DNA of 64,000 bases from Rubrobacter calidifluminis (GTDB lineage Bacteria > Actinomycetota > Rubrobacteria > Rubrobacterales > Rubrobacteraceae), in NCBI RefSeq assembly GCF_028617075.1, contig NZ_JAQKGV010000001.1:124001-188000 (forward strand), written 5' to 3'. The notes beneath the pieces are model-generated. The model made no database searches and had not been told where the DNA came from. It saw only the letters and a program-made list of their open reading frames with translations. Below are positions 50,101-57,936 of this stretch, in pieces; the stretch's first letter is position 1, and each line of letters begins with the position of its first letter. The translations under genes were made by a program, and so were the position numbers.

Positions 50101-50340
50101 CTAGAGCCCGAGTTTCTCGCTGATCCTGCGCCGGTCGAACCCTATTATCACCTCGCCGTCTATGACGGTGGTCGGGGTCGCCTGCGAGTTCATCCGAACC
50201 ATCTCCTGCATCGCGTCGAGGTCGGTACGGATGTTCTTTTCGGTGAACTTCACGCCCTTCTGAGATAGAAACTCCATCTCCTGATGGCAGGCGGGTCAAC
50301 CCGGCTGGGTGTAGACGATTACCTCATGCTCTTCGGTCAT
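50101..50340 (-). CDS. Glutaredoxin/NrdH-like protein with UGA-encoded selenocysteine (probable)
   Basis: Read through one in-frame TGA, this frame gives a complete 79-residue thioredoxin-fold protein: VIVYTQPG, Sec15 in the UxxC motif (GUPAC, Cys18), a helix EMEFLSQKGVKFTEKN, the cis-Pro loop ATPTTVIDG (Pro56) and FDRRRISEKLGL. The TGA (50296-50298) lies exactly where relatives have TGC for the first catalytic Cys. The ATG 50340 is 8 bases after GGGAGGA. A stem-loop starts 15 bases after the TGA (see below). Such proteins reduce disulphides or ribonucleotide reductase. Codon 15 could alternatively be a nonsense mutation, making it a pseudogene. Convergent with the USP gene and divergent from corA. 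Confidence 0.8.
50262..50280 (-). promoter_or_regulatory. Candidate bacterial SECIS element
   Basis: Downstream of the UGA the minus strand reads GAGATGG-AGTTT-CTATCTC, a 7-bp stem (one G-U pair) with a 5-nt loop. The loop begins 22 nt after the UGA, and has G at its second position, which agrees with the published bacterial SECIS pattern (16-37 nt, G in the first two loop bases). Structure read by eye only. Confidence 0.55.
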
Positions 50341-50398
50341 GCGCTTTTCCTCCCTGTCTTGTGTCCACGTGGTGTTACTACCCGGCTCCCGCTTCGGT

Positions 50399-50404
50399 TA
50401 CACT
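50399..50404 (+). promoter_or_regulatory. -10 box of corA
   Basis: TACACT is 7 bases before the ATG at 50412. With no Shine-Dalgarno sequence before that ATG, a leaderless transcript is likely. Confidence 0.35.
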
Positions 50405-50411
50405 CTTGCTC

Positions 50412-51479
50412 ATGCCGGGGAGGCCGGTAAAGAGGGCAGGACGTGGGCACCTGGGGGTCTGGGACCCGACGGGCGGTGAGGCGCGGCGTGGGAGCGGCCT
50501 CCCCGTCGAGGCCGGGGAGGAGGAGATCTCCATCCTTGCGCGGGCCGGGGGGCGGGTGTGGGAGGTGGAGGCGGAGGGCCTCGCCGGGACACTCCGCGAG
50601 GCGGAGATGGTCTGGATCGACCTGCTCCGGCCCCACGACCGCTCGAGGGCGATCCTGGAAGAGGTGCTCGAGCTCGCTCCGCTCACCGTCGAAGACTGCC
50701 TCTCCCCGCTGCGCATGCCCAAGGTCGACTTTTTCGGTGGCGGGGCCTTCGTTGCAGGCTTCGCTGCCCGCCTGGAGGGGGATGGGCCGGTCCGGTTGAG
50801 CGCCGTAGAGGTCGACCTGGTCTTCGGCGAGAGCTGGCTGGTCACCGTGCGCGACGGGCCCCTCGAGGAGGTACGCGCACGGATCGGGCAGAGGCTGGCG
50901 TCGCCCGCCGGTACCGGAACCCCGGGCGCCGAGCTGGCCTACCGTGCTCTGGACGCGCTCGTGGACGGTCACCTGCCGGCGCTCGTGCGGGTCGCGGCTG
51001 CCGCAGAGGAGCTCGAGTCCAGCCTGGACCCCACGCGCGAGCGCGCCTCGCTCGGGGCACTGGAGGCTCTGATCTCGATGAAGCGCGACCTGCAGGCGTT
51101 CCGGCGGCTCGCGGTGGCCCAGCAGGAGGTGATCCGACGCCTCGGGCGGAGCTTCCGGGAGCAGCGCGAGTACCTCTCTGACGTCTCGGACAACCAGCGC
51201 GAGGCGGTGGACATGGCCGATGCAACCCGCGACTACGTGGACGGGGCGATAGAGGCCTACAGGATGCGCCGCGACGAGCGCAGCGAGCTCGGCATCCGGC
51301 GCCTCACCGTGCTCGCCGCCCTGCTCGGCCCGCTGAGCGTCCTCGCCGGATGGTACGGGGTGAATTTCAAGCACCTTCCCGGCCAGGACAACCCCGCCGG
51401 CTTCTGGGTCTTCATCGCCGTGCAGCTCGTCTTCGTCCTGGTCTCCGCCCTCTACCTGCGCCGCCGGGGGCTGCTCTAG
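50412..51479 (+). CDS. CorA-family divalent cation transporter with GVN instead of GMN
   Basis: A 355-residue CorA/MIT protein. The soluble N-terminal part (about 1-240) has EMVWIDLLRPHDRSRAILEE and the long helical stalk LGALEALISMKRDLQAFRR; two C-terminal membrane helices frame YGVNF (316-318) where the selectivity motif is normally GMN. Naturally altered motifs occur in ZntB and other subgroups and may change ion preference, so Mg2+ is likely but not certain. The start ATG 50412 fits the -10 box just upstream. Divergent from the selenocysteine glutaredoxin gene. Length is typical. Confidence 0.86.
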   Translation: MPGRPVKRAGRGHLGVWDPTGGEARRGSGLPVEAGEEEISILARAGGRVWEVEAEGLAGTLREAEMVWIDLLRPHDRSRAILEEVLELAPLTVEDCLSPLRMPKVDFFGGGAFVAGFAARLEGDGPVRLSAVEVDLVFGESWLVTVRDGPLEEVRARIGQRLASPAGTGTPGAELAYRALDALVDGHLPALVRVAAAAEELESSLDPTRERASLGALEALISMKRDLQAFRRLAVAQQEVIRRLGRSFREQREYLSDVSDNQREAVDMADATRDYVDGAIEAYRMRRDERSELGIRRLTVLAALLGPLSVLAGWYGVNFKHLPGQDNPAGFWVFIAVQLVFVLVSALYLRRRGLL

Positions 51480-51508
51480 GAGGCCGCCCGCGCCGCCCTC
51501 GCTTCCGC

Positions 51509-51514
51509 TATACT
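51509..51514 (+). promoter_or_regulatory. -10 box of plsY
   Basis: TATACT lies 9 bases before GTG 51524 and no ribosome binding site separates them. This suggests a leaderless mRNA. Confidence 0.4.
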
Positions 51515-51523
51515 CTCAGGGCT

Positions 51524-52120
51524 GTGTCCGGAGTGTTGCTCATCCTGTTCGGGTACCTGCTCGGTTCGATCCCGACTGGCCTTCTGGTCGGGCTGGCCCG
51601 CGGCGTCGACGTACGCAAGGTGGGAAGCGGCAACATCGGTACCGCGAACGTCCTCAGGAGCGCCGGCAGGTTCGCCGCCTTCCTGACCCTGCTGGGCGAC
51701 ATGTTCAAGGGACTCGTCCCGGTCGTCGTGGCGCGCGGTCTGAGCGATTCGGAGTGGGTCTGGGCGCTCACCGCCCTCGCCGCCATCGTCGGACACTGCT
51801 GGCCGGTCTTCCTCCGCTTCCGCGGAGGAAAGGGGGTCGCGACCGGGGCCGGGAGCGGCCTCGCGCTCGTTCCTCCGGTTGGCCTGGGGGTCTTCGTGCT
51901 GTGGTGGATCATCGCGTTCGCCTTCCGCTACACCTCGCTCGCCGCGATCGTCGTCTCGGTGGCGGCGCCGGTGGGGTACCTGATCACGGGTCAGCCCCTG
52001 CCGTACCTGGTCTACGCGTTCGTCGGGGCGGCGGTGGTGCTCTGGCGGCACCGGGAGAACGCACGGGCCCTGCTGGAGGGGCGCGAGCGGAGGTTCGGCC
52101 AGAGGAGGAGAGGTGGATAG
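51524..52120 (+). CDS. plsY: Glycerol-3-phosphate acyltransferase PlsY
   Basis: PlsY transfers an acyl group from acyl-phosphate to glycerol 3-phosphate, the first step of phospholipid synthesis, in the membrane. The three family motifs are visible: GSIPTGLLVGLARGVDVRKVGSGNIGTANVLR (motif 1), FLRFRGGKGVATGAG (motif 2) and YTSLAAI (motif 3). It has five membrane segments and 198 residues. The start is GTG 51524, supported by the -10 box. The last 8 bases overlap the start of the acyl-CoA reductase gene, linking it to acyl-chain conversion to alcohols. Confidence 0.94.
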   Translation: MSGVLLILFGYLLGSIPTGLLVGLARGVDVRKVGSGNIGTANVLRSAGRFAAFLTLLGDMFKGLVPVVVARGLSDSEWVWALTALAAIVGHCWPVFLRFRGGKGVATGAGSGLALVPPVGLGVFVLWWIIAFAFRYTSLAAIVVSVAAPVGYLITGQPLPYLVYAFVGAAVVLWRHRENARALLEGRERRFGQRRRGG

Positions 52121-54359
52121 GCCGCTGCGTGAGCTCTACGCGGGGCGCTCGGTGCTTCTGACCGGTGCGACCGGCTTCGTGGGGACGGCCCTCTGCGAGA
52201 AGATCCTGCGCTCCCTGCCACAGATAGGCCGGCTCTACGTGCTGGTGCGCCCGGCGCGCGAGAGGAGCGCCCGGGAGCGCTTCGAGCGTGAGGTGCTCGG
52301 TTCGGCGGCCTTCGGGGGGTTGCGCGAGCGGCTTGGGGATGGCTTCGAAGGGCTCGTCTCGCAGAAGGTGCGGGTGCTGGAGGGGGACGTGGGCGCCCCC
52401 GCGCTCGGCCTCGGGGAGAGTGAAGTCGAGGAGCTCTCCCGCGAGGTGGACGTCGTCATCCACTCGGCGGCCTCGGTCGTCTTCGACGCCCCGCTCGACG
52501 CCGCGCTGGCCTCGAACGTGCACGGGACGCTCGGGCTCTTGCGTCTGGCCCGCTCCTGGAAGAAGAAGCCGCTCTTCGTGCACGTCTCGACGGCGTACGT
52601 CGCCGGGATGACCGACGCCCTCGTGCCGGAGGAGCTGCCGGGGGAGAGCTCTCCCTCCGGCGCCCCGATCGACGCCCGCCGCGAGGTCGAGGAGATAGAG
52701 CGTGTGATAGCCCGAACCGATCGGGATTCCCGCGCTACGAAGCTGCTGCGCGCCTTCGAGGAGGAGGCTCGCCAGAGCCTCGGGATGGTCGGCTCCGAGG
52801 AGGAGGTCTCGGAGAGGGTCGAGCAGCTCCGGCGGGCCTGGGTGCGCGACCGGCTCGTTGAGCGCGGCTCTGAGCGGGCGAAGGAGCTCGGCTGGCACGA
52901 CGTCTACACCTACACCAAGTCGCTCGCCGAGAGGCTGATCCTGCTCGAACGGGGGGATCTGCCGCTCGTCATCGTGCGTCCGGCGATCATCGAGAGCAGC
53001 CTCCGCGAGCCCTACCCCGGATGGATCCAGGGCTCCAAGATGGCGGACCCCCTGATCATGGCTTACGCCAAGGGCATCCTGCGCGAGTTCCCCGGTGACC
53101 CGGAGAGCATCGTGGATTTGGTGCCGGTGGACCACGTGGTCTGCGCGATCCTCGCCGCCGCGGCGAGACGCCCCGCGAAGCCCGAGGTCTTCCAGGTCGC
53201 ATCGAGCGAGCGCAACCCGCTGCGCTACCGCGAGATGCACGCCTACGTGAGGGAATACTTCCTCGAGAACCCGCTCAGAGACCCTAGCGGGCGGCCGATC
53301 CGGGTCCCCGAGTGGGACTTCCCGGGCAGAAGACGGGTCGAGGCGAAGCTCCGGGCCGAGCTTCTGGGGCTCGGGGTGGCCGGGTCTATCCTCTCCCGGC
53401 TGCGGGAGGGGCACGTGGTCTCGGATCTGCGCACCCGGGCCTCGCGCGCCGAGAAACGGGCGAGGATGGTGCTCTACTACAGCAGGATCTACGGCGGCTA
53501 CGCCACGATGTCCGCACGGTTCTCCACCCGCAACACCCGCGCGCTCCTCGACTCACTCACCCCCGGGGACCGACGCGAGTTCTCCTTCGACATCGACGAG
53601 GTCGACTGGCGGCGCTGGATGCAGGAAGCGCACCTGCCCTCCCTGACCGCGAAGCCGGGGCGCCGGGCGAGGCGCCGCACCGCGCCGGAGAGGGCCGGGG
53701 AGGTCGCCGCGATCTTCGACGTGGACGGCACGCTCGTGGGCTCCAACGTCGTCTCGTACTTCGCGCACCTCAAGCTGCGCAGCCTGCCTCCGGCCGCGCG
53801 CCCGCTGTGGCTGGCATCCTTCCTGCCCCGCATCCCCTACTACTGGGCGCTGGACAGGGTGAGCCGGGCGCACTTCAACCGCGCCTTCTACCGCAACTAC
53901 CGCGGCTGGAAGCCGTCCGAAGCCCGCCGCCTCGGGCTGGAGAGCTTCGCCGGGTACACGCTGGAGAGAATCTACCCGGAGGCGCTCGAGTGCCTGTGCG
54001 AGCACCGCCGGGCCGGGCACCGCATCGTGCTTCTCTCCGGAGCCCTGGACTTCATCCTGGAGCCGCTCGAAGACCTCGCCGACGAGGTGCTCTGCGCCCG
54101 TCTGGTCGAGGAGGACGGGGTGTACACCGGCGAGATCTCCGGTGCGCCGGTCGCCGGGGAGGCCCGGGCGCGGATGCTCGCCTCCTTCGCCCGCAAGCGA
54201 AACCTGGACCTCTCCCGCTCCTACGCGTATGCGGATTCGATCTCGGATCTCCCGATGCTCGAGACGGTGGGCAACCCGGTCGCCGTGAACCCCGACCGCC
54301 GGCTCGCCGCGGTGGCGAAGGAGCGGGGCTGGGAGGTCCGCAACTGGGAGGTTCGCTGA
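52113..54359 (+). CDS. Fusion of a fatty acyl-CoA reductase (extended SDR) with a HAD-type phosphatase
   Basis: A 748-residue protein in two parts. Residues 1-390 form an extended SDR of the fatty acyl-CoA reductase (male-sterility) type: NAD(P) loop LLTGATGFVG, GDVG, HVSTAYVAG and the catalytic YTYTKSLAE (Tyr and Lys), followed by the sterile-domain region (390-500). Residues 530-748 form a HAD family IB hydrolase: FDVDGTLVGSN (Asp536, Asp538), LLSGALDFILEP and ADSISDLPML. The first should reduce acyl-CoA to an alcohol or aldehyde; the phosphatase substrate is unknown. Start GTG 52113, overlapping plsY. The zinc dehydrogenase follows 4 bases after the stop. Confidence 0.85.
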   Translation: MDRPLRELYAGRSVLLTGATGFVGTALCEKILRSLPQIGRLYVLVRPARERSARERFEREVLGSAAFGGLRERLGDGFEGLVSQKVRVLEGDVGAPALGLGESEVEELSREVDVVIHSAASVVFDAPLDAALASNVHGTLGLLRLARSWKKKPLFVHVSTAYVAGMTDALVPEELPGESSPSGAPIDARREVEEIERVIARTDRDSRATKLLRAFEEEARQSLGMVGSEEEVSERVEQLRRAWVRDRLVERGSERAKELGWHDVYTYTKSLAERLILLERGDLPLVIVRPAIIESSLREPYPGWIQGSKMADPLIMAYAKGILREFPGDPESIVDLVPVDHVVCAILAAAARRPAKPEVFQVASSERNPLRYREMHAYVREYFLENPLRDPSGRPIRVPEWDFPGRRRVEAKLRAELLGLGVAGSILSRLREGHVVSDLRTRASRAEKRARMVLYYSRIYGGYATMSARFSTRNTRALLDSLTPGDRREFSFDIDEVDWRRWMQEAHLPSLTAKPGRRARRRTAPERAGEVAAIFDVDGTLVGSNVVSYFAHLKLRSLPPAARPLWLASFLPRIPYYWALDRVSRAHFNRAFYRNYRGWKPSEARRLGLESFAGYTLERIYPEALECLCEHRRAGHRIVLLSGALDFILEPLEDLADEVLCARLVEEDGVYTGEISGAPVAGEARARMLASFARKRNLDLSRSYAYADSISDLPMLETVGNPVAVNPDRRLAAVAKERGWEVRNWEVR

Positions 54360-54363
54360 GAGG

Positions 54364-55569
54364 TTGCGCGCCCTCGTCTACCACAAGTCCGCCCCGCGCT
54401 ACCTGCTGGTGCGTGCCGCTGCCGGGCGCATCGAGAGGATCGAGACCTCCCGCCTCTCACCGCTGAACCTCGAGGACGTCCCGGAACCCCCGCTCCCCGC
54501 GCCGGGGTGGGTGCGCGTGAAGCCCCGCCTCTCGGGTATCTGCGGCTCGGATCTCGCGACCCTCCTCTCGAAGAGCTCGCCCTACTTCTCCCCGCTGACT
54601 TCCCCGCCCTTCGTCCTCGGGCACGAGATCGTGGGAGAGGTGGCCGAAGACGCCTCCGGTTTCACCGCCGGAGAGCGCGTCGTCGTCGAGCCGGCGCTCG
54701 GCTGCGAGGTGCGCGGGATAGATCCCCCCTGCCGGATGTGCGCCGCCGGGGAGTACGCCCTCTGCACCAACGTGACCGGGGGAGACCTCGCCCCCGGCAT
54801 CCAGACCGGCTTCTGCCGCGACACCGGGGGCGGGTGGTGCGAGGGGACGCTCGTCGCGCATCCATCCCAGCTGCACCGCGTCCCGGAGGATCTGCCCGAC
54901 GAGGCGGCGGTCGCCGTAGAGCCCCTGGCCTGCGCGGTGCACGCCGCGCTCCGCGCAGAACCGGGAGAGACCGTCCTCGTCCTCGGGGCGGGGAGCGTCG
55001 GGCTGCTGGTCGTCGCCACGCTGCGGCACCTCGGGCGGCCGGGGCGCATCGTCTGCATCGCAAAGCATCCGCGCCAGCGCGAGGAGGCGCTGCGCCTGGG
55101 GGCCGACGAGGTCGCATCTCCGGGCGAGCTCTACGGTGAGCTTCCCGCACGGCTCGGCGCGAGGGTCGAAAAACCCGAGCTCGGGAAGCCCGTCGTCCTC
55201 GGCGGCGCGGACCGAACCTTCGAGTGCGTCGGGGTTTCCGGGACCGTCGAGGACGCCATCAGGCTCACCCGCCCCGGTGGGGAGGTCGTCTTCGTCGGGA
55301 TGCCGGGGGCCCGCAGCCGCCTGGACCTCACCCCGCTCTGGCACGGGGAGGTCGGTCTCGCCGGGAGCTACGCCTACGGCTACGAGGAGTACGCGGGAGA
55401 GCGGGTGAAGAGCTTCGCGCTCGCGCTGCGCCTCGCCCGGGAGTTGGATCTTCAGAGCCTGGTCGGGCCGCTCTTCCGGATCGAAGCCTACCGGGAGGCC
55501 GTAGCCGCCGCCCGCTCCGCCGGCAGGAAGGGGCTGGTCAAGGTCGCCTTCGACCTGCGTCCTATCTGA
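54364..55569 (+). CDS. Zinc-binding alcohol dehydrogenase (MDR family)
   Basis: A 401-residue medium-chain dehydrogenase. The catalytic zinc site is GICGSDLATL with GHEIVGEV, the structural zinc is CEVRGIDPPCRMCAAGEYALC, and the nucleotide site is LVLGAGSVGLLVVATLRHLG. The enzyme interconverts an alcohol and an aldehyde or ketone with NAD(P). It starts at TTG 54364, 4 bases after the reductase/HAD fusion, so it is in the plsY operon. It may handle the alcohol or aldehyde products of that enzyme. Substrate not readable from the sequence. Confidence 0.88.
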   Translation: MRALVYHKSAPRYLLVRAAAGRIERIETSRLSPLNLEDVPEPPLPAPGWVRVKPRLSGICGSDLATLLSKSSPYFSPLTSPPFVLGHEIVGEVAEDASGFTAGERVVVEPALGCEVRGIDPPCRMCAAGEYALCTNVTGGDLAPGIQTGFCRDTGGGWCEGTLVAHPSQLHRVPEDLPDEAAVAVEPLACAVHAALRAEPGETVLVLGAGSVGLLVVATLRHLGRPGRIVCIAKHPRQREEALRLGADEVASPGELYGELPARLGARVEKPELGKPVVLGGADRTFECVGVSGTVEDAIRLTRPGGEVVFVGMPGARSRLDLTPLWHGEVGLAGSYAYGYEEYAGERVKSFALALRLARELDLQSLVGPLFRIEAYREAVAAARSAGRKGLVKVAFDLRPI

Positions 55570-55708
55570 GGGTCTGGGATTACTGGCCGACGGGAATTTT
55601 TCCGGCTTCGATCATCCCCACTATACCAGGATTTTTCAGTAGCCCCGCACGCAGAATCCTTCTGGAGACCGCCGTAGACTCCACTTGCCAGATAGAGAAG
55701 GAGAGCGT

Positions 55709-56644
55709 GTGGGAGTCATCTACACGGGGAATGGGACCTACTGCTACTCGGACAGCCTGCACATGAGCCTGTTGGCCTCCGGAGCGGACAAACGAGAGTT
55801 GCCCGGGCCCGGGTTCCTGGAGTGCCTGACGACGATGCCGTTCGGGAACACTTACCTGCGGCTGGAGGAAGGACCGCTGGTCTTCTTCTCCGGCCCCGAC
55901 CCCGACCGCGGGCTTCGGCGGGCTCTCGGTGCTCTGGGCTGGTCGTGCGACGAGTGGTACGGTGGGAGCGGCGAGGAGGCCCTGGAACGGTTGAGGGAGG
56001 CGGTAGAGGCGGGGCCGGTGCTGGCCGGTCCTCTGGACATGGGGTACCTCCCGTACAACCCGGAGGCCGCCTACGTGCGCGGTGTCGACCACTTCGTCGT
56101 CGTTCTGGAAGTGATCGGGGACCAGATCCTGCTACACGACCCGGCCGGATATCCCTGCGCCGTGATGGATGCCGCCGAGCTGCTCGAAGCCTGGAGGGCG
56201 GATGCCATAGACTACAAGCGTGGCCCGTATACCTTGCGCAGCGGTTTCCGCCGGGTGGAGGAAGTCCGCAGGGAGGAGTCCATCTCCCGGACGCTGCCCC
56301 TGGCCTGGGAGAACGTCGAACACGATCCAGGCGGTCCCGTAGCATACGGCGGTCCGCGGGCGCTGCGGATGCTGGCCGGGGACCTGCGCAGGGAGATGCC
56401 GCCGGTGCTCGTCGGACACCTGACCCATTTCGCGCTGCCGCTCGCCGCTCGGCGCGGCCTCGACGCCGCCCGTTTCTTGCGGGAGGCTTGCAGGGAGGAA
56501 GCTGCCGGAATCCTGGAGGGGCAGGCCCGGCTCTTCGGTGAGGCGCAGTACCTCGCTGTACGGAGGCGCTGGCCCGAGGTGGCCGCCGTCGTCGAGCGGC
56601 TTGCCGGGATGGAGGAGGAACTCGCGGGCCTTCTGCGGGGTTAG
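55709..56644 (+). CDS. BtrH-like (C39-peptidase-like N-terminal domain) protein
   Basis: About 311 residues. The N-terminal 150 residues resemble the BtrH/DUF4872-type cysteine-peptidase fold: TGNGTYCYSDSLHMSLLAS with a Cys near residue 13, VDHFVVVLEV with a His, and LLHDPAGYPC with Asp. Members include acyltransfer enzymes of antibiotic synthesis (BtrH) and many of unknown role. The C-terminal half is helical. The start is GTG 55709 after AAGGAGAGC; the frame is open a little further upstream. Its TAG overlaps the TAA of the convergent amidohydrolase. No peptide or antibiotic cluster is next to it. Function unknown. Confidence 0.7.
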   Translation: MGVIYTGNGTYCYSDSLHMSLLASGADKRELPGPGFLECLTTMPFGNTYLRLEEGPLVFFSGPDPDRGLRRALGALGWSCDEWYGGSGEEALERLREAVEAGPVLAGPLDMGYLPYNPEAAYVRGVDHFVVVLEVIGDQILLHDPAGYPCAVMDAAELLEAWRADAIDYKRGPYTLRSGFRRVEEVRREESISRTLPLAWENVEHDPGGPVAYGGPRALRMLAGDLRREMPPVLVGHLTHFALPLAARRGLDAARFLREACREEAAGILEGQARLFGEAQYLAVRRRWPEVAAVVERLAGMEEELAGLLRG

Positions 56645-57936
56645 AGAGAGCCTTCCGGGTTGCGCGAGAAGTCCACGCTCTCCTCTCCGCCGCCGCGGTA
56701 GAGCGTGGTGCGGGAGGGCTCGGTTTCGGCCACGATCCTGCCGTCCTTCACCACCCACAGGCGGGCGGGGTCGAGGCGCAGCGCGTCGAACGTGCCCGGC
56801 GCGTCGAGGACGACGAAGCTCGCTGGTCTGCCCTCCTCTATGCCGTATCCATCCTCCACCCCCAGAGTGCGGGCGGCGCGGTTCGTGACCAGCTCGAGCA
56901 TCTCCCCAATCTCCTCCTCGCCGCTCATCTGCAGGACGTGCAGCGCGAGGGAGGCGGCGCCGAGCATGTCGCCGCGCCCGAGCGGGTACCAGGGGTCCAT
57001 GATCGAGTCGTGCCCCAACGAGACGTTGACACCCCCCTCGAGGAGCTCCTTCACCCGCGCCATCCCGCGCCGCTTCGGGTAGGTGTCGAAGCGGCCCTGC
57101 AGGACGGTGTTGTCGAAGGGGTTCGCGACGACGTTGATGCTCGATCTGGCGAGCAGCCGGATCAGCTTGAACGCGTAGGCGTCGTCGTAGGAGTGCATCG
57201 CGGTACAGTGGCTCGCGGTGGCCCGGCTCCCGAAGCCGCCCTCGACGGCCTCCCACGCGAGGACCTCGGTGAAGCGGGAGTTCGGGTCGTCTGTCTCGTC
57301 GATGTGCAGGTCGAGGGGCCGCGCGTACTTCTTCGCGAGCTCCGAGGCGAGGTGGACGTCCCTCTCGCCGAGCGCGCGGGTCGGCTCGTGGTGGGGGATG
57401 CCGCCGACCACGTCCGCCCCGAGCCGCAGCGCCTCCTCCATGAGCGCGGGACCCCCGGGCGTGGCGTAGATCCCGTCCTGCGGGAAGGCGACGAGCTGCA
57501 GCTCGACGAGATCGCGCACCTCCTCGCGCAGCTCGATCAGAGCCCTGAGCGCGGTGAGCTCCGGGTCGCAGACGTCGACGTGGCTGCGGATGAAGAGCGT
57601 CCCCTGCGCCACCTCCCACTTTATCGCCTCCAGGGCCCGGTGTTTGACGTCGTCTCTGCTCAGGCTCTGCTTGCGCTCACCCCAGATCTCGATCCCTTCG
57701 AGCAGCGTCCCGCTGCGGTTGAAGCGCGGCTCTCCGACGGTGAGCACCGCATCGAGGTGGACGTGGCTGTCTATGAAAGGGGGAATCGTGAGTCGACCCC
57801 TCGCGTCCAGCTCCCGCTCCGCGTCGAGCTCCAAATCTTCACCGATCCTGATGAAGACACCCCCGTCGATCCCCAGATCCACCAGGCGTCCGTCCGTCAG
57901 ACGGGCGTTGCGCAGGAGGAGGTCGGCCCGGCTCAT
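56641..57936 (-). CDS. Cytosine-deaminase-like amidohydrolase
   Basis: A 431-residue metal-dependent hydrolase of the CodA group: the metal-binding DSHVHLD (His58, His60), SHVDVCDPE, the Glu of LHIDETDDPNSR, the His of SHCTAMHSY, and the Asp of SLGHDSIMDPWYPLG. CodA-type enzymes deaminate cytosine, isoguanine or related N-heterocycles. Its ATG overlaps the Rieske oxygenase stop (ATGA), so it is the second gene of that operon; a purine/cytosine-type NCS1 permease is divergent, which supports a nitrogen-heterocycle substrate. The exact substrate is inferred, not shown. Confidence 0.84.
   Translation of the reverse strand: MSRADLLLRNARLTDGRLVDLGIDGGVFIRIGEDLELDAERELDARGRLTIPPFIDSHVHLDAVLTVGEPRFNRSGTLLEGIEIWGERKQSLSRDDVKHRALEAIKWEVAQGTLFIRSHVDVCDPELTALRALIELREEVRDLVELQLVAFPQDGIYATPGGPALMEEALRLGADVVGGIPHHEPTRALGERDVHLASELAKKYARPLDLHIDETDDPNSRFTEVLAWEAVEGGFGSRATASHCTAMHSYDDAYAFKLIRLLARSSINVVANPFDNTVLQGRFDTYPKRRGMARVKELLEGGVNVSLGHDSIMDPWYPLGRGDMLGAASLALHVLQMSGEEEIGEMLELVTNRAARTLGVEDGYGIEEGRPASFVVLDAPGTFDALRLDPARLWVVKDGRIVAETEPSRTTLYRGGGEESVDFSRNPEGSL

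Noticed and set aside
50101-50340. Glutaredoxin frame as a simple pseudogene
   Set aside because: The only stop is UGA at the exact catalytic Cys, the rest of the protein and its ribosome binding site are intact, and a SECIS-like stem is at the right distance. Not fully excluded; stated as the alternative.
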